Source of the DNA: CALOCN01 sp942491735
GTDB lineage: Bacteria; Eisenbacteria; RBG-16-71-46; JABDJR01
DNA: 64,000 nucleotides
Reading direction: 5' to 3'
Assembly (NCBI GenBank): GCA_942491735.1
Contig: CALOCN010000014.1
Coordinates: forward strand, 1,798,001-1,862,000
Shown here: piece after piece, positions 24,556-33,812 of the stretch
How positions within the stretch are numbered: the first letter of the stretch is position 1
Layout: the number at the start of each line of letters is the position of its first letter
Position numbers and translations under genes: made by a program
The notes under the pieces: model-generated
What the model was told of the DNA's origin: nothing
What the model saw: the letters and a program-made list of their open reading frames with translations, nothing else
Database searches by the model: none

Positions 24556-27297
24556 ATGGTGAGTATCAACTCCTCCCGGAAGCCCATGATCCCACTCGTG
24601 TTGGCACGACTCTCAGCGTCCGTCGTGCTCATCCTTGGTGTGGTGTGCACCGGCTGTACAACCTCACCCGACTGGGCTCCCGACTTGTCGGATGCGGAGC
24701 TGTACATGTTTCTCGAGGCTCCGGATCCGGAGTTCCAGGGCTACGTGGAAGGGCTCGGGTACACGCGGGTTGGTGCGTTGTGGCCGCGCGTATCCCCGGA
24801 CAAGTCCTCCTTCGATGCTTTCCAGCGTTCCCTTCCACGGGCACGGACCCTCAACCTGCGTCTGGCCACCGCGGTAGAGACGCTTTGGGGAGAGTCAGGA
24901 ATCCGTCGCCTGATGGAAGCCCTATTCAGTCTGCCCGCCGTGGATTACTGGGAATGGATCCAGCTTGCCGACCGAGTGGCCGTTGCCGCGAATGAGTGGG
25001 ACCCTCTCGTGCAGGTGGGATATCTCCATGAGATCGAGGAGGGTTTTGCGCGGTTGCCGGGGGACATCGCGCCTCCAGGTCTCTATGGTGAGTTGGCTCA
25101 GGTCTACGGAAACCTGGCCCAGGGCTGGAAGGCCATTGCCTACGAACGTCGAGCGGTAGCCCAGGCCGAACGCATTGGTTCCCTCAATATTCTGTGTCAA
25201 AGCCTGGGCGTCCTGGGCGTGCGCTACGCCCAAGCGGGATACCCCGATTCCGCAACCGTCTACTATCAACGATTCCGTGATGTGGCGGTTGAGCACGGGC
25301 TCGCGGCGCATCAGGCGCGGTACTCGGAGTTCATGTCCAACCTGCAGTCGCGGCGGGGACACAACACGGCTGCGTTGGATGCGATGCGCGAAGCCAATGA
25401 ACCGTGCCGGATTGCCGGTGATGACCTGGAAATTCGCTTCCTCCTGAACCAGAGTCGACACCATGCCCGGCTGGGCTGTTGGGATCTGGTCCTGCGTGAA
25501 TCCGAGCGGGTCTCGGTGTTGTGCGGAAACATACGTTCGGTGGCCCCCGTGCTGGCCACACGGTATGCGCTTACGGCGGAATGGGAAATGGCGCGGCGGG
25601 AAATGGCCCTGGGCAGCGTCGAAGTTGCCAATGCCATGTTCTCCGAAGTGCGGAACGAAATCCGGTTCGATGACACGATTGAGAACTACTGGGGAAGCAT
25701 GGCTTCCGATTGGGCGCTGGGTCTGATTCAGCGCGGGCAGTCCAGGGAAGCGATCCGGATCACCCTTCAGGTTCAGGATGATTACCGGGGGCGGGAATAC
25801 ACGGCCAGTCCGCATCACGCCAACCTGGCCGTGGCCTACCGCGAAGTCGGACTGTCCGACTCGGCGTGGGTTCACCTGGCCCGGTTCCGTGAACTCCACC
25901 CGAGGGACGTGGGGGAAGCTCCCCAGTGGGATCGCATGGCCGCCCTCACGGCGGGATTGCATCTGGACGCGGGTGATACCCTGGCCGCCCTGGACAGCCT
26001 TCGGGCTGGACTCTCGGACCTGGAAGATCGTCTCTCCGCCATGGACGCTTCCGCGTGGAGCTACCTGGTGGTCGAGGGCTGCCGTGCCCAGCGGGACCTG
26101 TTGCACGAGATCCTGGCCGATCATCCAACAGGAGGTCTGGCCGTTGAGCGGCAATGGAGAAGGATCTACTCCCATCTTGGGACAGGGGCAGCCGAGGGTG
26201 TCCTGAGCGCTTGTGTTGACCTGGCGGCGGAGGCGTTGAAGGGAAAGCCGGGGACACCTGCCATACCGGGAAACGAGACCCGCGTGCTGTTCTACGTCTC
26301 TTCCCGGGGTGTGGTGCGCTGGACCGAGACCGGAAAAGGGGTTGTTCGGGACGCACTCGTGGCACCCTTGACACGGTTCGAGACCCGGATCCGCAACTGT
26401 GTCGCGATGCTGGGTAAGGATCCCGGGCCCCAGGGGGTGATGGATCCGGGTCTTGTCCGGGAGCTCCACGCCCTCGCGCAGGGGCTTCTTCCTCCGGCCG
26501 TCCTGGGCTCATCCGGCGGAAGGCTCATTGTCACGCCCGACGCCTGGATTCGGCTGCTTCCCTTCGAAGCGTTGTCCGTCGATCCCTCCGCCTATCAACC
26601 CCTGATTGCCACGTGGTCCGTGGTGTACCGGCGAAGCCCGGGGCGCAGTGCACCTTCCTCATCCGATCTGGCCGGGATCGTCGTCTCGGACCCACGCGCC
26701 TCGTCCCGTACCCGCCGCGCCTTTGGAGGGGTACCGGAGCTCTTCCACGGACAGCGGGAAGCAGCCCGCGTGGTCCATGCCCGCCCGAACACCGCCGTAC
26801 TGGGAGGGAAGTGGGCCACGAGGGATTCCCTCCTGGCGGTGGCCGAAACTCCTGCCTATCTCTACTACGTTGGCCACGTGCTGCGTGATCGGGAGTATCC
26901 CTATCTCCCGGCCATGCTTCTCGCACCGGGTGACTCGGCCGCATCGGATGATCTGGTCTATCCCCGGGACGTTCGGTCCGGAGCGGTGCCCATCCCTGCC
27001 CTGGTCGTTCTCTCCGGATGTTCCAGTGGAGCCCCCTACGTCCAGGGACGCGTCACCGGACCGGCGTTGGGTGACACATTTCTCGATGCGGGCGCGTCAC
27101 AGGTCATCCAGACAGTGTGGGATGTCGGGGACGCGGAGTCGGCGCGACTCATGGATCTGTTCGTGGAGCAATGGGGTGAAGGGCGGGAACCGGTAGAAAT
27201 CGCCCTGACCCGAGCCAAGCGCGCTCTGCTCGCGGTTCCCGACTCGGCCCATCCGTACAACTGGGCCGCTTACATCCTTCAGGACCGGGGCGACTGA
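24556..27297 (+). CDS. TPR-CHAT domain protein (caspase-like), predicted lipoprotein
   Basis: 913 residues from the ATG at 24556; the frame is open to 24391 but a signal peptide begins only here (LARLSASVVLILGVVCTGC, lipobox-like). Residues ~60-600 are alpha-helical TPR-like repeats (GLYGELAQVYGNLAQGWKAI, SLGVLGVRYAQAGYPDSAT, ARYSEFMSNLQSRRGHNTAA). The last ~300 residues are a CHAT domain: RLLPFEALSVDP, YYVGHV with the catalytic His (His774), LSGCSSG with the catalytic Cys (Cys822), and GDTFLDAGASQVIQTVWDVG. CHAT is a clan CD, caspase/separase-like peptidase fold. Both dyad residues are kept. It is divergent from a sigma/anti-sigma pair, which suggests controlled expression. The protease target is unknown. 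Confidence 0.9.
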   Translation: MVSINSSRKPMIPLVLARLSASVVLILGVVCTGCTTSPDWAPDLSDAELYMFLEAPDPEFQGYVEGLGYTRVGALWPRVSPDKSSFDAFQRSLPRARTLNLRLATAVETLWGESGIRRLMEALFSLPAVDYWEWIQLADRVAVAANEWDPLVQVGYLHEIEEGFARLPGDIAPPGLYGELAQVYGNLAQGWKAIAYERRAVAQAERIGSLNILCQSLGVLGVRYAQAGYPDSATVYYQRFRDVAVEHGLAAHQARYSEFMSNLQSRRGHNTAALDAMREANEPCRIAGDDLEIRFLLNQSRHHARLGCWDLVLRESERVSVLCGNIRSVAPVLATRYALTAEWEMARREMALGSVEVANAMFSEVRNEIRFDDTIENYWGSMASDWALGLIQRGQSREAIRITLQVQDDYRGREYTASPHHANLAVAYREVGLSDSAWVHLARFRELHPRDVGEAPQWDRMAALTAGLHLDAGDTLAALDSLRAGLSDLEDRLSAMDASAWSYLVVEGCRAQRDLLHEILADHPTGGLAVERQWRRIYSHLGTGAAEGVLSACVDLAAEALKGKPGTPAIPGNETRVLFYVSSRGVVRWTETGKGVVRDALVAPLTRFETRIRNCVAMLGKDPGPQGVMDPGLVRELHALAQGLLPPAVLGSSGGRLIVTPDAWIRLLPFEALSVDPSAYQPLIATWSVVYRRSPGRSAPSSSDLAGIVVSDPRASSRTRRAFGGVPELFHGQREAARVVHARPNTAVLGGKWATRDSLLAVAETPAYLYYVGHVLRDREYPYLPAMLLAPGDSAASDDLVYPRDVRSGAVPIPALVVLSGCSSGAPYVQGRVTGPALGDTFLDAGASQVIQTVWDVGDAESARLMDLFVEQWGEGREPVEIALTRAKRALLAVPDSAHPYNWAAYILQDRGD

Positions 27298-27361
27298 TCC
27301 TGCATCGCTTCCTCCTTGCCCGTAACATCCGGTCGGCCCCAGGTGCTATTCTCCTTCGCCC

Positions 27362-29008
27362 ATGATCAGTCTCAACAACGTCACCAAGCAGTACGGACGG
27401 CAGGTCCTTTTCGTCGAGGCGGGCTTCCAGCTCAACGCGGGGGAGAAGGCCGGCCTTGTCGGTCCCAACGGGGCCGGAAAGACCACCCTGTTCCGCATGC
27501 TCATGGGAGAGGAGTCCCCCGACTCCGGTGAGATCTCCATCCCCAGGCGGGTCAGCATGGGGTACTTCCGGCAGGACATCGGGGAGATGTCCGGACGGAG
27601 CGTCCTGGAGGAGTCCATCGCTGGAAGCGGCAACCTGGGCGACCTCCATCACGAACTCATGGAGCTGGAGCACGCCCTGGGTGACCCGGATCGCGCGGAC
27701 GAGATGGAGGCCATCCTCCAGCGCTTCGGCGAGGTGCAGGAAGCCTATCAGCATGGTGGTGGCTATGACCTCGAAGCCAGGGCGCGCGAGATCCTGCACG
27801 GGCTGGGGTTCGAGGACGCCCAGATCGACGCCGATGTGGGAGCGCTTTCCGGCGGTTGGAAGATGCGGATCGGCATGGCCCGGGTCCTGTTGGGACGTCC
27901 GGACGTGCTGCTGCTGGATGAGCCCACCAACCACCTGGACATCGAGTCCATTCTCTGGCTGGAGCAGTTCATCAAGGACTATCCCGGCGTCGTCCTCATG
28001 ACCTGCCACGACAAGGACTTCATGAACCGCATCGTGGGCCGGATCATCGAGATCGACGGTGGCGAGTGCGTGACCTACACCGGAACCTACGACGACTATG
28101 TCCAGGCCCGCACCATCGCGGAGACCAACCGCGAGGCGGCCTTCGCCCGTCAGCAGGCGATGCTGGCCAAGGAAAAACGCTTCATCGAACGCTTCTCCGC
28201 GCACGCGGCCAAGGCGGCCCAGGTCCAGAGCCGGGTCAAGAAGCTGGACAAGATCGAAACCGTGGAGTTGCCGCGTCGTCGCAAGGTGGTGAAGTTCGAC
28301 TTCCGCCAGCCGGCGCGGTCGGGGGACGAGGTGGCCGTGCTCAACGGGGTGAGCAAGGCCTACGGTCCCAAGATCATCTACGACAGGTTCGATCTCACCA
28401 TCCGGCGCACCGAACGCTGGTGCGTTCTCGGTCGCAACGGGGCCGGGAAGACGACCCTGCTCAAGCTCATCGCGGACAGCCTCCAGGCGGATGCCGGCGA
28501 GGTGAAGACCGGGGCCGGAGTGCGCATCGGGTACTTCGCCCAGCAGTCGTTGGATCTCCTCGACCCGACCCTGACCGTGTTCGAGCAGATCGAGCGGGAC
28601 TACCCGGCCGAGAGCCAGGGGGCGATCCGCACCCTGCTCGGTGCATTCCACTTCTCGGGGTCGGACGTCGAGAAACCGGTACGGGTCCTTTCGGGGGGGG
28701 AGAAATCGCGCCTCGTCATGGCGCGCATGCTCTACGACCCGCCCAACTTCCTGGTTCTCGATGAGCCCACCAACCATCTCGATCTCGACACCAAGGAGAT
28801 GCTGGTCTCCGCGTTGAGCGGCTTCGAGGGCACCATGCTGTTCGTCAGCCACGATCGCATGTTCCTGCGCGGGCTCAGTACCCGCGTCCTGGAGTTGCGA
28901 CCCGGGGATGGCAACGGCACCGCCCCCCAGCCGCCCCTGGTCTTCGACGGAACCTACGAGGAGTTCGTCGCCCGCAGCGGGAGCGAAGCGGCCGGGGTCC
29001 ACCAGTGA
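27362..29008 (+). CDS. ABC-F family ATPase (translation factor type)
   Basis: 548 residues, two ABC domains on one chain and no membrane segments. Domain 1: VGPNGAGKTT, LSGGWKMRIGMARVLL, VLLLDEPTNHLDIES. Domain 2: LGRNGAGKTT, LSGGEKSRLVMARML, FLVLDEPTNHLDLDT. Between them lies the charged P-site-tRNA interaction linker (about 250-310, MLAKEKRFIERFSAHAAKAA then QVQSRVKKL). ABC-F proteins act in the cytoplasm on the ribosome, resolving stalls or giving antibiotic tolerance. The subfamily (YbiT-like or other) cannot be fixed by eye. Its stop overlaps the start of the following TPR gene by 4 bases. Confidence 0.92.
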   Translation: MISLNNVTKQYGRQVLFVEAGFQLNAGEKAGLVGPNGAGKTTLFRMLMGEESPDSGEISIPRRVSMGYFRQDIGEMSGRSVLEESIAGSGNLGDLHHELMELEHALGDPDRADEMEAILQRFGEVQEAYQHGGGYDLEARAREILHGLGFEDAQIDADVGALSGGWKMRIGMARVLLGRPDVLLLDEPTNHLDIESILWLEQFIKDYPGVVLMTCHDKDFMNRIVGRIIEIDGGECVTYTGTYDDYVQARTIAETNREAAFARQQAMLAKEKRFIERFSAHAAKAAQVQSRVKKLDKIETVELPRRRKVVKFDFRQPARSGDEVAVLNGVSKAYGPKIIYDRFDLTIRRTERWCVLGRNGAGKTTLLKLIADSLQADAGEVKTGAGVRIGYFAQQSLDLLDPTLTVFEQIERDYPAESQGAIRTLLGAFHFSGSDVEKPVRVLSGGEKSRLVMARMLYDPPNFLVLDEPTNHLDLDTKEMLVSALSGFEGTMLFVSHDRMFLRGLSTRVLELRPGDGNGTAPQPPLVFDGTYEEFVARSGSEAAGVHQ

Positions 29009-29874
29009 GCACCCCCGGCATCGACCCGCTCTGGGACTATTCCGATCCGGCGGCATCCGAAGGACGCTTCCGCGACGCGCTGGCACGGGGCGGCGACGCC
29101 CAGCATCTTGCCGAACTCAATACCCAGCTCGCTCGTGCGTTGACCCTGCAGCGACGGTATGAGGAGGCCGCGGCGATTCTGGAGTCGATCGAGCGCGACC
29201 TCGAGAGCGTCTCGACCCGGGTCCGGGTGCGGTGTCTCCTGGAGCGTTCCCGGTGGCTCAATGACGGGGGTGAGACGGAGAAGTCCCAGGCGCGCGCGTT
29301 GCTGGCCCTGGAGAGTGCGTTGCCGGATCCCGATCTTCTCGAGTTCGCCATGGACGCGGCCCACATGCTCGGCTACGTCGGGGATCCGGGCCAGGCCATC
29401 GCCTGGAACGCCCGCGCCATTGCCCTGGCGCACCGTTCGGGCGCTCCGGCCGCGACCCGTTGGTTGGGCACGCTCTGGTCCAATCAGGGGCACAAGCATC
29501 TCGAGCTGAAGCGGTTCGAGGATGCCCTCGACTGTTTTGAACGCGCGCTCGCCGAGAGGGAGAAGCGGGGGCAGGTCCAGCCGGTCCGGGATGCGCGATG
29601 CGACATCGCCCGGACCTACCGGCTGATGGGGCGAATGGAGGAGGCGCGGACCCTGCAGTCGGCCCTCCTCGCCGAACTCGAGGCGGACGGTGCTCCCACC
29701 GGCTACGTGCTGGAGGAGTTGGGAGAGTGCGCTCTCCAGTCGGGGGAGGGGTCCATGGCGGCCGACTACTTCGCCCGCGCCCACGCGCAGTTGAGCCGTG
29801 ATCCGTGGTTTCCTCGCTCGGGATCCGCACGGTTGCAGCGCATGCTGCAGCTCGCTTCCCCGCAAACGGGCTAG
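29005..29874 (+). CDS. Cytoplasmic TPR-repeat protein coupled to ABC-F
   Basis: 289 residues without signal peptide or membrane segment, made of tetratricopeptide repeats: LNTQLARALTLQRRYEEAAA, WSNQGHKHLELKRFEDALDC, DIARTYRLMGRMEEARTLQS, ELGECALQSGEGSMAADYFA. The ATG overlaps the ABC-F stop (ATGA), so the two proteins are probably produced together. TPRs mediate protein contacts; no enzymatic domain is present and the partner is unknown. Its last 4 bases overlap the 3' end of the convergent histidine kinase gene. Confidence 0.75.
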   Translation: MSTPGIDPLWDYSDPAASEGRFRDALARGGDAQHLAELNTQLARALTLQRRYEEAAAILESIERDLESVSTRVRVRCLLERSRWLNDGGETEKSQARALLALESALPDPDLLEFAMDAAHMLGYVGDPGQAIAWNARAIALAHRSGAPAATRWLGTLWSNQGHKHLELKRFEDALDCFERALAEREKRGQVQPVRDARCDIARTYRLMGRMEEARTLQSALLAELEADGAPTGYVLEELGECALQSGEGSMAADYFARAHAQLSRDPWFPRSGSARLQRMLQLASPQTG

Positions 29875-31751
29875 GGTTTCCCCGTTCCCAGGGACTGGTG
29901 GACGGCCTCGACCAGGTCGGTCGGCGTGAACGGCTTGGCCAGCACGATCCAGTCCTCCGCGACATCGATGTCCTCCGGCGCATAGCCGGTCATGAGCAGG
30001 ACCCGCAGGTCCGGGTCCCGGGTGACCAATTGTCGGGCCAGGGCGGGTCCTCCCAGTCGCGGCATGACCACGTCGCTGAGCAGCAGGTCGATCTTCCGTG
30101 GTGACTGCCGCGCCGCCTCCAGGGCCTCGATCCCGTCGCCGGCAACCAGAACGTGGTACCCGTGGGCTTCGAGGATGTGAGCCGCCAGGTCGCGGATCCC
30201 TTCCTCGTCCTCCACGAGCAGGACGCACCGGGAGACCGGGGCCGCGGTGTCCAGCGCGGGTGGGGACGGTGTGCTGGTGGCGATCGCGGCCTCGGTCGCG
30301 GGGAGAAGGACGCTGAACCGCGAGCCTTTTCCCGGAGCGCTCTCGACCAGGATGTCTCCCTGATTCAACTGGACCAGGCCGTACACCGTCGACAGACCCA
30401 GGCCGGTCCCGCGCCCAAGTTCCTTGGTGGTGAAGAAGGGCTCGAAGATCTGGGCCCGGGTGGCCTCGTCCATGCCTTCGCCCTGATCGGAAACCTCGAT
30501 GTTCACGAACCGGGTGTGTTCCGCGAGCGATTTCGCCCTGGCCAACACTTCCGGCTTGGCTTCGGAAAGGGACAGCGTCACCGTGCCACCGTGCGGCATG
30601 GCGTCCCGGGCGTTCACCACGAGGTTGAGCAGGATCTGCTCGACCTGGGCGCGATCCGCCCAGACATGATAGCTGCCGTCCCCCAGAACCAGGTGCAACC
30701 GCACGTGTGCCCCGATGAGGCGCCCCAGCAGGTCTCCCATGTCCGAGGCCAGGTGGCCGACATCGATCGCCTCCGGCTTGCCGCGTTGGCGCCGGCTGAA
30801 GGCGAGCAACTGGTTGATGATGCGCGCGGCCCGGTCCCCGGCATCCCGGATCCGGTCCAGGTCCTGGTGGGCCTCGGGGTTGTCGGTGTGCCGTCGCAGG
30901 AGTTCGGCACGTCCCGTGATCACGGTGAGCAGGTTATTGAAGTCGTGGGCCACCCCTCCGGCAAGCCGGCCCACCGCTTCCATCTTCTGCGCCTGGACCA
31001 GCTGATCCTGGGTCCGCTCCAGGTGCTCCAGGCTGGTCGTCAGGCGTTGATTGGCCTCGGCCAGTCGTGTGCTCTGTTCCAGAAGGTACTTCTTGAGGCT
31101 GGTGTTCTGGAGCGCGCTGTTGAGATGGCTCTCCAGAAGCTGGAGAAAGGGGCGATGGGTCTCGCCGGGGGCTTCACGATGAAACGACCGCCGGGCTGTC
31201 CTGGGCCGGCAGGCTCCGATCAACCCGAACAGCTCGTCCCCGGGACGCAGCGGAATAAGGACGAGCGAAGCACCGCGGATGTCCGGTGACAGCTCGGGGA
31301 AGAGGGCTTCGAGCATCCCGGAGACCGGTTCCAACCACTGCATCACGGCATCGTCCACGTAGGGGGAGAGGACGGTGGGAAGTCTCCTCAGGTGCTCCAG
31401 GCCTTCCGGGTCGATCTCGACTTCACGGCCGGTATTCAGGACCCGGGCATGGTTGCCGCTGATCTGGAGCACCCGCGCGTGGTCGAGGTCAAAGACGCTC
31501 CCCAGCAGCGATGTGGCATGGTCCATCACCGCCGCAGCGGTATCGAGCTCCGAGGAGGAGGCCAGGGCGAACCGTCCCAGGGCCTGGATGCGCTCCAGTT
31601 CGCGGTTGAGCGCGGTGCGGGAGCGATACAATTCCTGTTCGGTCCGGACCAGGAGTTTGATCTGGTCGTTGAGCTCGGCGTTCTGACGGCGGAGTCGTGC
31701 GACTTCGGTATCCGCATCCCGCGGCGGGGGGTTGGTGGGGGAGGCTGTCAC
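29871..31751 (-). CDS. Hybrid sensor histidine kinase with C-terminal receiver
   Basis: 626 residues from GTG at 31751. The frame is open to 32555 but that stretch is antisense-like to the FIST gene; the GTG overlaps the FIST stop (GTGA). An N-terminal coiled coil (RLRRQNAELNDQIKLLVRTE) leads into a GAF-like domain (~50-200). HisKA follows: GRLAGGVAHDFNNLLTVITG with the phosphorylated His, then HATPase motifs NLVVNARDAMP, VSDQGEGMD, FTTKELGRGTGLGL. The receiver holds VLLVEDEEG and LLLSDVVMPRLGG with the phospho-acceptor Asp and VLAKPF. No membrane helices, so a soluble kinase probably taking its input from the FIST protein. Confidence 0.92.
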   Translation of the reverse strand: MTASPTNPPPRDADTEVARLRRQNAELNDQIKLLVRTEQELYRSRTALNRELERIQALGRFALASSSELDTAAAVMDHATSLLGSVFDLDHARVLQISGNHARVLNTGREVEIDPEGLEHLRRLPTVLSPYVDDAVMQWLEPVSGMLEALFPELSPDIRGASLVLIPLRPGDELFGLIGACRPRTARRSFHREAPGETHRPFLQLLESHLNSALQNTSLKKYLLEQSTRLAEANQRLTTSLEHLERTQDQLVQAQKMEAVGRLAGGVAHDFNNLLTVITGRAELLRRHTDNPEAHQDLDRIRDAGDRAARIINQLLAFSRRQRGKPEAIDVGHLASDMGDLLGRLIGAHVRLHLVLGDGSYHVWADRAQVEQILLNLVVNARDAMPHGGTVTLSLSEAKPEVLARAKSLAEHTRFVNIEVSDQGEGMDEATRAQIFEPFFTTKELGRGTGLGLSTVYGLVQLNQGDILVESAPGKGSRFSVLLPATEAAIATSTPSPPALDTAAPVSRCVLLVEDEEGIRDLAAHILEAHGYHVLVAGDGIEALEAARQSPRKIDLLLSDVVMPRLGGPALARQLVTRDPDLRVLLMTGYAPEDIDVAEDWIVLAKPFTPTDLVEAVHQSLGTGKP

Positions 31752-32941
31752 GACGGGTCGTAGAAGGCGCAGAGAGCGACGGTGTAGTTGTGGTAGTACG
31801 GGGTGCCCGACACCGGAGCGATTTCCCCGTAGGTATGGAAACCGATCCAGGGTAGTCCGGCGCCGAGGGTATTGCGGAGCGGCTCCACGATCTCTTCCGA
31901 AGCCGACTTGCCGAAGAGGAGTCGGCCCCGGCCTGCGCAATCGAACTGGAAGACGAAGGCGGGGTCCTGACCGGGATTGCGATCGAGAATGCTGGAGGCG
32001 CAGGAACGGGCGCTTTCCTTGATGGTGCCGTGATCCCGGCGGGTAAGCTGGACCGGTTCCCCGGTTTCCAGGCCGCCTCCGGGAAAGAACAGGGCCCCGT
32101 TGCTCTTGTCCAGGCTGAGCGGGGTACGGATGATGAACGGGGAGTATTCGTTGGTGTCCACCGGGTCCATGGTGCGTCCCAGGGAGAGATGCACCACCCC
32201 TTCCGCGTTGAGGTCCTCCGGGTCGCCGAGCAGGTACTCCTTGAAGACGCTCCACGCCGGGCGCCCGTCGATCTCGTAGACCCAACCGTTCTCGGCCCGG
32301 GTCATGGTCCGTTCCAGTCCGATAGGCGAACACCCATGGCTTACCGCGATCTCGACCCGTCCCGGTCCCCGGATGGCCACGCCGGAGATTGCGCCGGAAG
32401 CGATCCGCGTGTCCAGGAACTGGTAGGTCCGGTCGAAGGTGAGCGCGTCGGCCGCGGCGCCGCCGATGAGGGCGGGGATGCCGAGCCGGGCATGTACTGC
32501 CTTGAGGAAGCTGGAGCAGTTGCCGGTCAACCCGTCGGGGAAGAGAAGCAGGCAAACCAGATCCTGGGTGCCTGCGGCCGCGACCTCCTCGGCCAGTACC
32601 TCGCCGGCCCTGCGGGAGTCCACGTCATACCCCTCCACCAGGAACGGATGGAACGAGAAGGAATCCGAGGACAGCGCCATGATCGCCGTGGCGTGATCGC
32701 TCTCCGCGGATAGGTCGTGGGCGATGACCCCCTCGGCTGAACACCCGCTGATACGGGCATCGGGGCAGCTCTCGCGGACTGCCTGCAGCAACTCGGCCTG
32801 GTCGTATCCGGTGGTCGAGAAGACGACGACGATGTCCGCGGGGTGTTCCCCGAGCGCGGCCAGGGCCGCTGCCGCGGCTTCGCGTCCGGCATCTCTCGAG
32901 GTGGTGAGAGTGCTATGTCCCACACCTGCACGTGTCGCCAT
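31748..32941 (-). CDS. FIST signal-transduction protein
   Basis: 397 residues from the ATG at 32941 (AGGAGG 4 bases upstream). It contains FIST N (~20-230: VVVFSTTGYDQAELLQAVRE, RISGCSAEG, GIPALIGGAAADALTF) and FIST C (~240-390: GRPAWSVFKEYLLGD, GFHTYGEIAPVSGTPYYHNY). FIST domains are predicted small-molecule (amino-acid-like ligand) sensors that feed histidine kinases, chemoreceptors or cyclases. The coupling by a 4-base GTGA overlap to the soluble hybrid kinase supports a sensor/kinase pair. Confidence 0.92.
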   Translation of the reverse strand: MATRAGVGHSTLTTSRDAGREAAAAALAALGEHPADIVVVFSTTGYDQAELLQAVRESCPDARISGCSAEGVIAHDLSAESDHATAIMALSSDSFSFHPFLVEGYDVDSRRAGEVLAEEVAAAGTQDLVCLLLFPDGLTGNCSSFLKAVHARLGIPALIGGAAADALTFDRTYQFLDTRIASGAISGVAIRGPGRVEIAVSHGCSPIGLERTMTRAENGWVYEIDGRPAWSVFKEYLLGDPEDLNAEGVVHLSLGRTMDPVDTNEYSPFIIRTPLSLDKSNGALFFPGGGLETGEPVQLTRRDHGTIKESARSCASSILDRNPGQDPAFVFQFDCAGRGRLLFGKSASEEIVEPLRNTLGAGLPWIGFHTYGEIAPVSGTPYYHNYTVALCAFYDPS

Positions 32942-33009
32942 GAAGCCTCCTGGGATCGGGGACCGACAACGCAACTCGGGTTCACACTAGTGCGGGGGTC
33001 AACGGGGGG

Positions 33010-33621
33010 TCAAACGGAATGCGGCGAGTCGCTACGGTCCCGGTGCCGACTGCGGAACCGGGCGGCCTTCTCGCGGTTTCCGCAACCCTTCATGGAGCAC
33101 CAGCGTTTCCTGCCGTTGCGGGTCCGGTCCAGAAAAAGTCGGCCACAGTCCGCCGAGGCACAGACCCGCAGTCGAGCGAAATCTCCCCGGGTCAGAAGGC
33201 GTGCGTTGGACACGGCGGGGACCCACAACAGGCGCTCCAGCGGGGCGGTGGTCGCGGTCCATCCCCAGTCCAGACGCCGTGGGCCCCGCACGAGCTGCCC
33301 GTGGCGGGTGCCGGCGATCAGTTCCCGGTTGAGCACACGTAGATCCTGTGGTCCCGCCGTACCGGATCGGGCTGCCGCCCGCAGAAGATGGCCGACGGCC
33401 TCCCCCAGGAGCCGCGCACGTTCCCCAACCTCGGCCACCCGGGTTGCGTCCTCCCGGACCGCCCGGAGCATGGTTGCAGCTGTTCGGGGAGGGAGGACTC
33501 CCTGGTCCACATTCCACCTGATCAGTGTTTCGCATAAAATGTTATCGTTCAATAACTTGAACGATTGCATGTCGTTGACAAAGCGGATCGCCGTCTCTTT
33601 GGCTTGAGGGAAGGGAAGCAC
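33010..33621 (-). CDS. CGNR zinc-finger (ABATE-type) transcriptional regulator
   Basis: 203 residues from GTG at 33621 (GGAGG 4-5 bases upstream); an ATG at 33570 is an alternative. The N-terminal ~140 residues fit the stress-linked ABATE domain (NRELIAGTRHGQLV, LDWGWTATTAPLERLLWVPA). The C-terminal ~45 residues are the CGNR zinc finger: CASADCGRLFLDRTRNGRKR then WCSMKGCGNREKAARF, four Cys plus the eponymous CGNR. Such proteins are putative DNA-binding regulators, often of nearby stress genes. It is separated by 191 bp of AT-rich DNA from the divergent operon starting at 33813. Confidence 0.9.
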   Translation of the reverse strand: MLPFPQAKETAIRFVNDMQSFKLLNDNILCETLIRWNVDQGVLPPRTAATMLRAVREDATRVAEVGERARLLGEAVGHLLRAAARSGTAGPQDLRVLNRELIAGTRHGQLVRGPRRLDWGWTATTAPLERLLWVPAVSNARLLTRGDFARLRVCASADCGRLFLDRTRNGRKRWCSMKGCGNREKAARFRSRHRDRSDSPHSV

Positions 33622-33812
33622 ATAACCTCCGGGATCGCTTTGAGGGGTTATCTGAATGGCCTCTACAATTCAAGAGTAACTCTCATAACCGGTAAAAAGC
33701 TAATAGAAAGTTACTTGCCCGCTTTCCCCAATTGCCTCGCATCCCTCGACTTCGCTCGTGGTAGCCTAACCCCCGGCAGGACCTCCCTCGTAGTCATCTG
33801 CGAGGCCCGCCT
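33622..33812. promoter_or_regulatory. AT-rich divergent intergenic region with inverted repeat
   Basis: This 191-bp gap is visibly richer in A and T than its surroundings between about 33640 and 33720 and should contain divergent promoters for the CGNR regulator and the 33813 operon. AGTAACT (33675-33681) and AGTTACT (33709-33715) are an inverted pair 27 bases apart. A 16-bp direct repeat (33743-33758 and 33819-33834) spans the start of the next gene. No clear -35/-10 pair could be assigned. Confidence 0.35.

Noticed and set aside
27149..29086. 645-codon minus-strand frame opposite the ABC-F gene
   Set aside because: Antisense shadow; the plus strand carries two full ABC domains.
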